Shown here piece by piece: positions 54,676 through 62,251 of a DNA stretch of 62,251 nt. The notes under the pieces are model-generated. The model ran no database searches and was not told the DNA's origin. It saw only the letters and a list, made by a program, of their open reading frames with translations. The DNA is from Hyphomonadaceae bacterium. Its GTDB lineage: Bacteria > Pseudomonadota > Alphaproteobacteria > Caulobacterales > Aquidulcibacteraceae. The stretch is from assembly GCA_016791365.1 (NCBI GenBank), contig JAEUMT010000053.1:1-62251 (forward strand), in the 5' to 3' direction. The position numbers and the translations under genes were made by a program. How positions within the stretch are numbered: the first letter of the stretch is position 1; each line of letters begins with the position of its first letter.

Positions 54676-55279
54676 CGTCGGCCCGCACGCGCTCCGCCGC
54701 GCCTTGCGTTGGCGTGCCCAAATACACAAAACCCGCGATGCGTTCCTCCGGCGCCAATCCCAACGCGCCGCGCGCGCGTTCATCGAACGCCGGCCATTCG
54801 GTCAGCCAGCTTCCCGCATAGCCCATTGCATGGGCGGCAAGCAGCAGGTTGAAACAAACCGCGCCGGCCGAGAGGATTTGCTCCCATTCGGGCACTTTGG
54901 GGTTCGGGCGCGGGGATGAGACGACCATCACGCAGGCGGGCGCGCGGTCGAACCAGCCGCGGATGAACTCGCGGCGCGCGTCGTCGACGCCTTCGTCACT
55001 GTGGATCACTTTTTCCAACACGGCGCCGGCGCGGCCGCGCGCGTCGCCATCGATGATCACGAAGCGCCAGGGTCCGATCTTGCCGTGATCGGGAACGCGA
55101 GCGGCGAGTGTGATCAAGGCGTCGAGTTCTTCGCCGCCGGGTGCGGGCGCAGCGAGGTGCATAAGCTTGAGTGAGCGCCGGCGGGCCAATAGCGCGAGCG
55201 TCTCGGCGCTTTCGCGTACGGCGTTGGCCGGTTCGTTGTCATGCGGCTGAGCGGGGATGGCGGAAAGCGGAAGGGGCAT
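54650..55279 (-). CDS. nitroreductase family protein (YdjA-like)
   Basis: 209 aa from ATG at 55279, which has GGAGA upstream. R-R-S-L-K-L-M-H-L, A-R-V-P-D-H-G-K-I-G-P-W-R-F (FMN region), and A-M-G-Y-A-G-S-W-L-T near the C terminus identify the short YdjA branch. NAD(P)H/FMN oxidoreductase of uncertain substrate. Diverges from the Nudix gene. Confidence 0.87.
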   Translation of the reverse strand: MPLPLSAIPAQPHDNEPANAVRESAETLALLARRRSLKLMHLAAPAPGGEELDALITLAARVPDHGKIGPWRFVIIDGDARGRAGAVLEKVIHSDEGVDDARREFIRGWFDRAPACVMVVSSPRPNPKVPEWEQILSAGAVCFNLLLAAHAMGYAGSWLTEWPAFDERARGALGLAPEERIAGFVYLGTPTQGAAERVRADVSSRISRF

Positions 55280-55324
55280 ATCGTCTCCGTGGCGCGGGCG
55301 CGCGCCCAACGCTAGACAGGTAGG

Positions 55325-55933
55325 ATGAGTGATACGTGGGATGAAGGCGGCAATCCTTGGATCGTCAAGGGCGTGACGCACGCGTTCGAGAACGATTGGT
55401 TCCGGATCGACGAACACGACGTTATCCGCCCAGACGGGGCGAAGGGGTATTACGGCGTCATTCGCGTGCGCCGTCTGGCCGTGGGCGTGCTGCCGATTGA
55501 CGCCGAGGGATGTGTGCATCTCGTCGGCCAGTGGCGGTTTCCGCTGGCGCGCTATTCCTGGGAAATGCCGGAGGGCGGCGCAGAGCCCGGCGAGGACGCG
55601 CGCGGGTGCGCGGCGCGCGAACTTGCGGAAGAGACCGGATTGCGGGCGCGGGAATGGGTGCAGGTTCTGGAGATGGATCTTTCCAATTCGCTGACCGACG
55701 AGCAGGCCGTGATCTTCATCGCGGCGGGTTTGTCAGCGGGCGAGGCCGATCCCGACCCGACAGAGGTATTGAAACGCCGCCAGGCCCACTTCCTGGAGGT
55801 CCTGGGTCGCGTTGCCGACGGTTACATTCGCGACTCGCTCACGGTTGCCGCGGTGCTGCGCGCCCACCACATGGCGGTGACGGGACAATTGCCAGCGGCG
55901 CTGACCGCGGCGATGCTCCGGCAAGGAGAGTAG
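55325..55933 (+). CDS. Nudix hydrolase, ADP-ribose pyrophosphatase-like
   Basis: 202 aa. Nudix box G-G-A-E-P-G-E-D-A-R followed by A-A-R-E-L-A-E-E-T-G, and W-E-M-P-E-G just before it. Y-Y-G-V-I-R-V-R and the Q-W-R-F-P segment match ADP-ribose/GDP-mannose pyrophosphatases. Cytosolic. Followed 3 nt later by cysE. Confidence 0.9.
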   Translation: MSDTWDEGGNPWIVKGVTHAFENDWFRIDEHDVIRPDGAKGYYGVIRVRRLAVGVLPIDAEGCVHLVGQWRFPLARYSWEMPEGGAEPGEDARGCAARELAEETGLRAREWVQVLEMDLSNSLTDEQAVIFIAAGLSAGEADPDPTEVLKRRQAHFLEVLGRVADGYIRDSLTVAAVLRAHHMAVTGQLPAALTAAMLRQGE

Positions 55934-55936
55934 GCG

Positions 55937-56746
55937 ATGGCTGAGCCGCGCGTGTTTGAAGCATCGGGCGGCGTCTGGGCGCAATTGCGCGTTGAGGCCA
56001 TGCAAGCGGCGGCGGAAGAGCCGTTGCTGGCGTCATACCTGCACGCGTCGATTTTGCACCATGACCGGATCGAGGACGCGCTCTCGTATCACCTGGCTCA
56101 GAAACTGGGCGCCGGCGATTTGCCGGCGCTGCAGCTGCGCGAAGTGATCCGCGAAGCGTATCAGTCGGAGCCTGAGCTGGTTGTGCAGGCGACGCGCGAC
56201 ATGAGGGTTGTTCGTGAACGCGATCCGGCGTGCCGGACGTATCTGCAGCCCTTCCTCTACTTTAAAGGTTATGGCGGTCTGCAATCCTATCGCATCGCCA
56301 ATTGGCTCTGGCGTCAGGAACGCGAAGTGCTTGCCTATCACCTGCAGAGCCGCGTCTCGGAGTTGTTCGCGGTTGATATTCACCCGGCCGCCAAAATCGG
56401 CGCCGGCGTGTTTATCGATCACGCGCACGGCATCGTTATCGGTGAGACGGCTGTTGTCGAAGACGATGTGTCGATGCTCCACTCGGTGACCCTCGGCGGC
56501 ACCGGCAAGGAGGGCGGCGATCGTCATCCGAAAATCCGGCGCGGTGTGATGATCGGCGCCGGCGCCAAGGTGTTGGGCAATATTGAAGTTGGCGCGGATG
56601 CCCGCATCGCCGCTGGTTCCGTTGTTCTCGAAGACGTGGCGCCGCGTTGCACGGTCGCCGGTGTGCCGGCGCGTCCGACGGGCGGCCCATGCTGTGAAGG
56701 CGTGACGCCTGCCGAAGCGATGGACCAGAACTTTGAAGGCGAGTAG
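55937..56746 (+). CDS. cysE: serine O-acetyltransferase
   Basis: 269 aa. The N-terminal helical domain (D-P-A-C-R-T-Y-L-Q-P-F-L-Y-F-K-G-Y) is followed by the left-handed beta-helix with D-I-H-P-A-A-K-I-G-A-G-V-F-I-D-H-A-H-G, whose His residues are catalytic. S-V-T-L-G-G-T-G-K completes the active site. Makes O-acetylserine for cysteine synthesis from serine and acetyl-CoA. Usual length. Confidence 0.95.
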   Translation: MAEPRVFEASGGVWAQLRVEAMQAAAEEPLLASYLHASILHHDRIEDALSYHLAQKLGAGDLPALQLREVIREAYQSEPELVVQATRDMRVVRERDPACRTYLQPFLYFKGYGGLQSYRIANWLWRQEREVLAYHLQSRVSELFAVDIHPAAKIGAGVFIDHAHGIVIGETAVVEDDVSMLHSVTLGGTGKEGGDRHPKIRRGVMIGAGAKVLGNIEVGADARIAAGSVVLEDVAPRCTVAGVPARPTGGPCCEGVTPAEAMDQNFEGE

Positions 56747-56789
56747 CGGCGGGCGCGGCGCATCCTGTGCCGCACGGCTTGGCTAGCGC

Positions 56790-57995
56790 CTAGCCGCCTG
56801 GCGGGCGCGCGGAGTAGGTGGCGGCGTTGCCGATCGCGGTGGAGGTTGCGCCGACTGTGCCCGCGCCGCTCGTGCGGATGGTGGAGGACGAATAGACGTT
56901 GCCGTCATTGGTTTGCGAGCTTGAAGCGTAGAGGCCTGGTACGGCGCCGCTTGCATCGCAGCTGGTGCACACTGCGCCCGTGATGCTGTTGCCGTACGCC
57001 GCCGAAGAGGCGAGCGCCATGCCGCCACCGTCGCCCGCGAGGCCGGCATTGGCCGAGACGCCGCCGCCATTTGATTGGGTTACATCGAGCACCGTGTCCG
57101 AGCCGACGTTGGCGACGGTGGCCTGGTTGCCGACGCCATATGCGCCGGCGGAAGCAAAGCCGGCAAATTCGTTGCCGAGCGTAACGTAAGAGTCGGCCTG
57201 GACCTGAGACGTGGCGTTCTGTTCGATCGCTGCGTTCACGTATCCCCATTGATTGTCGATGGTGACGGAGTTGGCGTTGGCTGTTGCGTTGCCCGAAGCG
57301 TCGGTTGCGTAGCCGGCATAGAGATCCGAACGCGCGGTTACGCTGGCGCCGGTCGCGTTCTGACGTGTCGCGTTGAGCACGGTTGCGGTTTCGCCGCCGA
57401 TGCTGAGATTGTTGGCGCTCGCGATCGCACCGGACACGGCTTGATCCTCAACGATGTCGGCGTCCATTTCCGCCGACGCGCTGACAGAACCGGCGCTTTC
57501 CTGAGTCATCAACACGCGCACTTCGGCGTTTTCCGCCGAGACAGCGGCTGTGTTGCTGCTGGCCGAGGCTGAAACCGCAGCGTTGTAGGAATAGCCATTG
57601 CGCAGCGTGGTTGCGGCGTTTGCATCGCCGTGGCCGAGCTGTTCAGCTTCGATATTGCTCGATCCGCCGCTGATCACGGCCGTGCCGCCATTGGCGACGG
57701 CGGCTGACGTGATGGCGACGTTGCCTTCGGCGGTCCAAACGGTCGCGTTGGCGCCGGCGGTCGTGTCGCCGTCCATGTGCTGAGTGCTGGTCAGATCGGT
57801 GTCGCTGTCTTCCTGCGTCGTGGAGACGGCGTTGCCGCTGGCGACGGCGGTGGCGCCGGCGTCATGGGCATAGCCGGCTTCCACATCCGTGACCGCGGTG
57901 GCGTCGCCGCCTTGGTATTGGGTGTTCGACTGCGCGTAGGCGGCCGGCGCGCTTACGAGCGCTGTGGTGACAAGCAGAGAAAGGACGGCGCGCAT
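56790..57995 (-). CDS. hfaD: holdfast anchor protein HfaD
   Basis: 401 aa. Signal peptide ending in A-Y-A-Q. The rest is low-charge, Ala/Ser/Thr/Asn/Gly rich with repeating beta-type blocks (N-A-T, A-V-S, G-N-A) and only one late Cys pair (C-T-S-C). This is the composition and position expected for HfaD in the hfaABD operon of Caulobacterales, where it anchors the polar holdfast adhesin on the outer membrane. The assignment depends heavily on hfaA and hfaB upstream. Confidence 0.85.
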   Translation of the reverse strand: MRAVLSLLVTTALVSAPAAYAQSNTQYQGGDATAVTDVEAGYAHDAGATAVASGNAVSTTQEDSDTDLTSTQHMDGDTTAGANATVWTAEGNVAITSAAVANGGTAVISGGSSNIEAEQLGHGDANAATTLRNGYSYNAAVSASASSNTAAVSAENAEVRVLMTQESAGSVSASAEMDADIVEDQAVSGAIASANNLSIGGETATVLNATRQNATGASVTARSDLYAGYATDASGNATANANSVTIDNQWGYVNAAIEQNATSQVQADSYVTLGNEFAGFASAGAYGVGNQATVANVGSDTVLDVTQSNGGGVSANAGLAGDGGGMALASSAAYGNSITGAVCTSCDASGAVPGLYASSSQTNDGNVYSSSTIRTSGAGTVGATSTAIGNAATYSARPPGG

Positions 57996-58019
57996 GAGCG
58001 GGCTCCGTTGGCGGCGCTC

Positions 58020-59003
58020 TTACGAGCGGCCGCGCAGGCCGGTGAAGTTATTGTCGCGGCGGGCGTTCCACGCGTCCGGATTGGCGCGGGCTTGCTCGAT
58101 AGCGGCGGTCGCGGGGCTGACGTTGGCGGCGGTTTGCGTCGTGGCCGGGCCCATTGGATCGCCTTCGGCCTGGATCGCACTGGCGCAGACGCCGCTGTCG
58201 GTTGCGTTGTAGAAGCGGCTCATCACTTCGACGACCGCGCGTTCCACGCCGGCGCGGACCGCGAGCTGGACCGGCTCAAGGGCGCGCTCGCCGGCGGCGA
58301 TATCGACGATCGTGTCATCGAAGAAAGAGAATACGCCAGCGCGGAGTTCGCGGCCGATGATCTGCTTTTGATACGAAATCACGTCGACAACTTCGAGCGT
58401 GCGCGTATCGATCAGGCGGAAGTCGAGCGCGATGTTCATGACATAGAGGCGCCCGCCGAGATTGCCGACGCCGTCGCGGGCGTCAGTGTGGCCCCCTTGG
58501 GCGTCAACGCCCATCGAGCGGATGTTGTAGTTGAGTTCGGTGATGCCGCCGACGAAGTAATAGTCGGAGCCCGGCATTTGGCCGGCATAGATACGGCGGA
58601 CGTTCTCGTCGCCTTCCTGGCCGATCAAGCGATTGTTGGCGTAACGGAGTTCCAGTTCCGTGACCGACGTATCGAAGCGTTCGACCAAGCGGGCGCCGGC
58701 TTTGTTGAAAGCCGACATCGCCATCAGCGAAGCGCCTTGCGTGATGCGGCGGCCGCCTTCTTCCGAGACAGAGCCGGTGTAATCGAGGATGCGGCCGACA
58801 GCGATGCGCGGGGCGGCAACCTGATTGCTGGCGGCGTAGCTGTGCAGGCAATCCAGCGCCGGCGTGTAAGCCGTGGGGTTTGCAGTGACAGGCGCATCGC
58901 CGATCGGCAGCGCGTACATGCCGTCATTGCCGGAGTGCGGCGTGACGCAGGCGGTGAGAGCGGTGGTGGCCGCAAGGACAGCGAGGGTCTTGAACGCGCG
59001 CAT
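58020..59003 (-). CDS. hfaB: holdfast anchor protein HfaB (CsgG-like secretion lipoprotein)
   Basis: 327 aa. Lipobox L-T-A-C. CsgG-like core: I-A-V-G-R-I-L-D-Y-T-G, G-A-S-L-M-A-M-S-A-F, then R-F-D-T-S-V-T-E-L-E, Y-Y-F-V-G-G-I-T-E-L-N-Y and L-D-F-R-L-I-D-T-R-T-L-E-V-V. HfaB is an outer-membrane pore-like lipoprotein needed for surface display of HfaA and HfaD. One base separates it from hfaA. Confidence 0.93.
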   Translation of the reverse strand: MRAFKTLAVLAATTALTACVTPHSGNDGMYALPIGDAPVTANPTAYTPALDCLHSYAASNQVAAPRIAVGRILDYTGSVSEEGGRRITQGASLMAMSAFNKAGARLVERFDTSVTELELRYANNRLIGQEGDENVRRIYAGQMPGSDYYFVGGITELNYNIRSMGVDAQGGHTDARDGVGNLGGRLYVMNIALDFRLIDTRTLEVVDVISYQKQIIGRELRAGVFSFFDDTIVDIAAGERALEPVQLAVRAGVERAVVEVMSRFYNATDSGVCASAIQAEGDPMGPATTQTAANVSPATAAIEQARANPDAWNARRDNNFTGLRGRS

Positions 59004-59004
59004 T

Positions 59005-59364
59005 TCAATCGTCTCCGACGACGGCGGTGATGTCGCCGTTATTGATCTGGGTAGAGTCCACGATCACCGTGTTGTAGTTGCCCTGGGTGATCACGTTGAG
59101 CTGGTTGCCGATGGCGCTTGAGGCGCCGAAACCGGTGGCGAAGGAATCCTGCAGGCCGCCGGTGAGCGAGCCTTCGATTTCCATGCGTCCATTGACGATA
59201 ACGCGGTTGCCGTTTTCGTCGCGCGTGGCCGGATTGATCGGCGAGTCAAACGACTCGTAACCCATGCCGAAGCCGCCGCTGAAATCGCCGGCGCCGTTAG
59301 GAACCGGATCGGCGCTGGCCGCGCTGGCGAACGCGATAGCGCCGATAAAAATAAACGTACGCAC
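59005..59364 (-). CDS. hfaA: holdfast anchor protein HfaA
   Basis: 119 aa. Signal peptide ending near A-S-A-D-P. G-M-G-Y-E-S-F-D-S-P-I-N-P, then G-N-R-V-I-V-N-G-R-M-E and curlin-like repeats (I-G-N-Q-L-N-V, G-N-Y-N-T-V-I-V). In Caulobacter HfaA forms amyloid-like, very stable surface polymers at the stalk tip. First gene of hfaABD; its promoter should lie in 59365-59472, an AT-richer stretch. Confidence 0.93.
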   Translation of the reverse strand: MRTFIFIGAIAFASAASADPVPNGAGDFSGGFGMGYESFDSPINPATRDENGNRVIVNGRMEIEGSLTGGLQDSFATGFGASSAIGNQLNVITQGNYNTVIVDSTQINNGDITAVVGDD

Positions 59365-59472
59365 GTGAGGTGCTCCGCAAAAAATTCGTCTGCAGAGCGA
59401 GAAAGCAATCGGCGTGCCAGCGATTTTGGCGAGGAAAACGCCTCAAAATCGGATCGCTATGGTTAAGAGCCG

Positions 59473-60075
59473 TTAGAGCCAGCTCAAATCGAAGCGTTCA
59501 CCATCGATTAACAGTGCTTTGAGCCGCGCGCGGCCGTCCCGGCCCACGGAGAGAATGGCAAACGCGCGCGTTTCCTGATCCGGCCGCTGCTCACCTAGAA
59601 CGCGCTCGATGCGCGTCGCGTCGGTCTGGTTGATGTGAAAGCGGTCGACGCCGACATTGAGGCTCAACCAGCCAGGCAGACCCTCAACGCCTTGCGAAGG
59701 CGGGGTTGGCGGCGAACAGGTAAATGTGCCTTTAACCGCCAGCGGACCGAGACGTTCAGCTTGATCGCGGGACGGGGCGCCGCCGGCGACAACATAGATT
59801 CCGTTGGATGGGCGCAGCGCCACCCATTCCCAGTCGTCGTTCAGCGCGGCGCCGCTGGTGTCGACAGGGCAGGCCTCGGCCGCTTCAAGGCGCCGGGTAA
59901 AGTTAAGCTGCACATAGTGGCCGCTTAGGAGCGAGCGCGGATCGACCGCTTCCATGGGCAGTGTGATCTCTTGTCCGTCCGCGCGCGCAAGGCCCTCGGC
60001 GATGACAAGCCCGATCAGGGCCGCGGCGCAAAGAGCGGCGACAGTGAGGATGCGAGGGGCGGCGGCGAGTTTCAT
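59473..60075 (-). CDS. GDYXXLXY domain protein
   Basis: 200 aa. One N-terminal transmembrane segment, then D-P-R-S-L-L-S-G-H-Y-V-Q-L-N-F, the variant of the GDYxxLxY signature that gives the family its name. Periplasmic domain with one Cys pair (A-C-P and F-T-C). Function unknown; the family regularly follows DUF2157 genes, as here with an ATGA overlap. Confidence 0.87.
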   Translation of the reverse strand: MKLAAAPRILTVAALCAAALIGLVIAEGLARADGQEITLPMEAVDPRSLLSGHYVQLNFTRRLEAAEACPVDTSGAALNDDWEWVALRPSNGIYVVAGGAPSRDQAERLGPLAVKGTFTCSPPTPPSQGVEGLPGWLSLNVGVDRFHINQTDATRIERVLGEQRPDQETRAFAILSVGRDGRARLKALLIDGERFDLSWL

Positions 60076-61151
60076 GCGCCGCTCTTGCGGTTACGCAGCA
60101 CCAGCCCCGCGATGATCGCGGCGACGGCGCATACAAGGAACACGCCCGCCGCGGCGAGGAGGTCGAGGCCAAGATCGTTCAGCAGCGCGCAGATCGCTAT
60201 CATGATGCTGAGCACGCCGGCGGTGGTCACCAGACCATGTTGATCGTAACGCCCGAGCGCCAGCACGCCGCCCGACGCCGCAAGCCACGCAATGCGATGC
60301 GCAATGCCGCCATTGCCATCTTCCGCGCCGAACCAAGGCAAATACCCGCTGATTGCGAAGAACAGCAGCGCACCCGCCGTGAACCAACCGTAGAAGATTC
60401 CCGCGAACGGACGATCTTGAGAATGCAGCCAGCGTGCACCGGTGGCCATCGCCGCCATCATGATTGCGAGGAAGAGAAAGACCCCGGCTTCCGCTTCTGT
60501 CTTCCCCGCGAACCATCCGAAGCAGTAGATGATTGCCAGCGCTGATGCGTGCGCGAGCGCGCTCGATCCCCAACGCAATGCAAGATAACCGCTCAGCGGC
60601 GCCGCAATCAGCATCCACGGCGTCTCCGAATCCACGCCCGAAAACCAATGCGTGTCAGTGAAATCGCCGAAGGCGATGAAAATCAGGCCGGCCAGCGCCG
60701 CGCCCGTTGAGCGCCCCGCCGCACCAAGAGCGAAAGCGGCGACGCCGGCGCCGTAGGCCGCGCTGCGTGGATCGCCGGCAATGTCAAAGATTTGTCCGGT
60801 GAGTCCGATCGACGCCGCGAACACGAGAGCGGCGACGGTCAGCAGAATGTTCGAGAGAGTGGGGCGTTCTTTTTGCGCGGCCCACGCGGCGCACGCGCAT
60901 AAGCCCAGAAACGCCATCAACAGAAGGGCAAAGCGTACAAGTTTCGGCGTTATGTCCCAGTTCGCCGAGACAAAGGTGATGATCGCTATGCCAAGGAGAA
61001 CGCCGCCAACCCAAGCGAGGGCGGTGGCCGCGTCCAAACGGCGGCTCTCAGGAAGCGTAGCGAGGATTGCGTCGCGCTTGCCGGCGTCCACCAATCCCGC
61101 GCCGATCCAACGATCGAGGTCTTGTCTCACGCGGTCTTTGTACGCTGCCAT
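60072..61151 (-). CDS. DUF2157 membrane protein
   Basis: 359 aa from ATG at 61151; an earlier in-frame ATG adds 12 unlikely residues. A cytosolic N-terminal D-L-D-R-W-I-G-A-G-L-V region of about 45 residues precedes ten or so transmembrane helices, starting W-V-G-G-V-L-L-G-I-A-I-I-T-F-V-S-A-N-W, the DUF2157 motif. Pairs with the GDYXXLXY gene. Function unknown. Confidence 0.88.
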   Translation of the reverse strand: MAAYKDRVRQDLDRWIGAGLVDAGKRDAILATLPESRRLDAATALAWVGGVLLGIAIITFVSANWDITPKLVRFALLLMAFLGLCACAAWAAQKERPTLSNILLTVAALVFAASIGLTGQIFDIAGDPRSAAYGAGVAAFALGAAGRSTGAALAGLIFIAFGDFTDTHWFSGVDSETPWMLIAAPLSGYLALRWGSSALAHASALAIIYCFGWFAGKTEAEAGVFLFLAIMMAAMATGARWLHSQDRPFAGIFYGWFTAGALLFFAISGYLPWFGAEDGNGGIAHRIAWLAASGGVLALGRYDQHGLVTTAGVLSIMIAICALLNDLGLDLLAAAGVFLVCAVAAIIAGLVLRNRKSGA

Positions 61152-61267
61152 TGGCGTTGAGCTTAACGCGCCGCAACATGACGTCAAAGCAGGTGTTCGC
61201 GCTTGAAGCGTAGGCGAGCCGGGCGCAAGCTCCGGTCATATTGAGGTGGGTCCAGGAGGAAACGCCT

Positions 61268-61702
61268 ATGCTGATCGCACAGGTCATCGGCGACAAGGGC
61301 GCGGTGGTGCACTCGCTCGCCGCATGCGCAACGCTTGAAGAAGCAGCCCGAGAACTCAACGAAAAGCGCGTCGGCGCGTTGGTCGTGATTGATGCGGAAG
61401 GCGCCATTATTGGCGTGTTTTCCGAGCGTGATTTGGTGCGCGAGCTTGCGCGCCACGGCGCCGACGCTTTGGGCCGCGATGTCGCCCACGCCATGTCGCG
61501 GGAAATCATAACCGCGCACCCGGACGAAACGATCGACGATTGTCTCGGCAGAATGACGGATCGGCGCGTTCGTCACCTGCCGGTGGTGGTCGACGAGATC
61601 CGTTTGATCGGGATCGTATCGATCGGAGACCTAGTGAAGCACCGGATTGCGGTCGCGGAAGCTGAAAACGCTGCAATGCAGGCTTACATCGCTGCCCAAT
61701 AG
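61268..61702 (+). CDS. CBS-domain protein
   Basis: 144 aa from ATG at 61268, with AGGAGG upstream. Two CBS repeats: A-L-V-V-I-D-A-E-G-A-I-I-G-V-F-S-E-R-D-L-V-R and R-H-L-P-V-V-V-D-E-I-R-L-I-G-I-V-S-I-G-D-L-V. A small stand-alone CBS pair that likely binds adenosine nucleotides. Last gene before the rrn promoter region. Confidence 0.93.
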   Translation: MLIAQVIGDKGAVVHSLAACATLEEAARELNEKRVGALVVIDAEGAIIGVFSERDLVRELARHGADALGRDVAHAMSREIITAHPDETIDDCLGRMTDRRVRHLPVVVDEIRLIGIVSIGDLVKHRIAVAEAENAAMQAYIAAQ

Positions 61703-61926
61703 CGCCGGTTTTCATCTTGAATTCAGAGGTCTATGGCCCACTTAAAGGAGCCGCCGACTATTCGCATTTGGCTTGAAGCCTGAGAGGCGAATCGGTAGGT
61801 TAAGATCGTTGCGGCTCCCGAACGTCTTGCGCAGATAGCGCATGTGTGCGGGCGTGCAAAAATCACGCTGATTTTCTTGGCTTTTTTCGTGTTGCTGAGA
61901 AATGCGTTTTTTGCGCGAAAAGGTCG

Positions 61927-61955
61927 TTGACATACCTAAAGGGCGCGCATAGAAA
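61927..61955 (+). promoter_or_regulatory. rRNA operon promoter
   Basis: A perfect -35 ttgaca (61927-61932), a 17-nt spacer and tagaaa (61950-61955). It is followed by a GC-rich discriminator (ccgcgcc), as usual for rrn promoters. The bases from 61703 to 61926 hold no gene that I can support. Confidence 0.85.
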
Positions 61956-62251
61956 CCGCGCCTTCCGCCGGGACCCAAACGTCTCGGCCCGCACGCGCCG
62001 GGCTTCGGCATAGCGTGGGCGGGCTCAGGAAAACGTCCGCCAAAAACGGGCTTTTTCGTTGAGTGGCGCTCTTTGACATTGTGATTTTGGAGAAGGGAAA
62101 CGCAGGCGGCGGTGTGCTGCAGGCAAGCGAGTAATCGCAAGCCAAGCGACACTGACGGTTATGCGTTTTCTGGAACTATAACTGACTTACAGGATGAGGA
62201 CCTAGTCTTAGGATTGGGGACCTCAGAATGTGCGTCGGTTCCCGTTACTTA
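61956..62251 (+). ncRNA. rRNA operon leader with boxA (16S gene just beyond the window)
   Basis: gctctttgaca at 62068-62078 is the boxA antitermination element that precedes 16S genes in Alphaproteobacteria. It is followed by gagaagggaaacgcaggcgg, a segment also typical of such leaders. The window stops before the 16S start sequence (agagtttgat) is reached. Confidence 0.8.

Noticed and set aside
57777-59030. 417-codon plus-strand frame opposite hfaB and part of hfaD
   Set aside because: Antisense shadow of GC-rich coding DNA; composition is unlike a real protein while hfaB and hfaD are recognisable.
61742-62152. 136-codon minus-strand open frame at the right edge
   Set aside because: It lies across the rrn promoter and boxA leader, has no family resemblance and no ribosome-binding site.

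Overview
The window reads as chromosomal DNA of a high-GC, holdfast-forming alphaproteobacterium of the Caulobacterales/Maricaulales (Hyphomonadaceae-like) type. The pointers are a MipZ-type division ATPase with a perfect CtrA box in front of it, a complete holdfast-anchor operon hfaA-hfaB-hfaD, a DUF1489 protein, a phasin gene, a clpS-clpA pair, and an rRNA-operon promoter and leader at the right edge. Genus assignment is inference; no 16S body is present.

Layout. 0-9.4 kb: a stray 17-nt copy of the 16S 3' end, an LprI-like lipoprotein, three overlapping related lipoproteins, a cNMP/patatin phospholipase, then a tightly packed plus-strand run (double-TIR membrane protein, enoyl-CoA hydratase, DUF3667 and other membrane proteins, sterol-desaturase-like hydroxylase). 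9.4-15.5 kb: TerB-like and DUF1489 genes, a tryptophan 2,3-dioxygenase/kynureninase pair, envelope proteins, two near-twin terminators, two palindromic repeats, and a secreted-protein gene broken by one in-frame TGA. 15.5-23.5 kb: acyl-CoA carboxyltransferase, amino-acid permease, TonB receptor, panC, mipZ, a J-domain membrane protein. 23.5-35 kb: D,D-carboxypeptidase, phasin, clpS-clpA, small metabolic and housekeeping genes including rpmG (55 aa), a CinA-like protein, a DUF1345 protein and an acetyltransferase.

35-42.5 kb is the most interesting part. A Crp-type regulator and a LuxR-type regulator diverge, and the LuxR ribosome-binding site lies inside a 24-bp palindrome. Then follow, all on the plus strand, an FAD amine oxidase, a 74-aa peptide that overlaps its 3' end and has its own strong Shine-Dalgarno, a 918-aa cyclase-like/STAND ATPase/TPR regulator, and a SonM/OphMA-type peptide-backbone N-methyltransferase. 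The peptide has the size and layout of a split-borosin precursor (helical binding domain plus hydrophobic C-terminal core). I read this as a split-borosin RiPP locus with an unusual flavin amine oxidase and a large signalling ATPase. It ends 3 nt from a tRNA-Leu gene.

42.5-62.2 kb: a TonB receptor/YfiR/CHASE8-type hybrid kinase operon, alcohol dehydrogenase, TRIC-like channel, HMG-CoA lyase, DUF998 protein, TorF porin, queF, a flippase, a lipid acyltransferase, nitroreductase, Nudix hydrolase, cysE, hfaABD, a GDYXXLXY/DUF2157 pair, a CBS protein, and an rrn promoter with boxA leading out of the window. Leucine/acyl-CoA catabolic functions (LiuC-like hydratase, carboxyltransferase, HMG-CoA lyase) are scattered rather than clustered. 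ATGA, GTGA or TGATG overlaps between genes are frequent, so many neighbours are probably translationally coupled.
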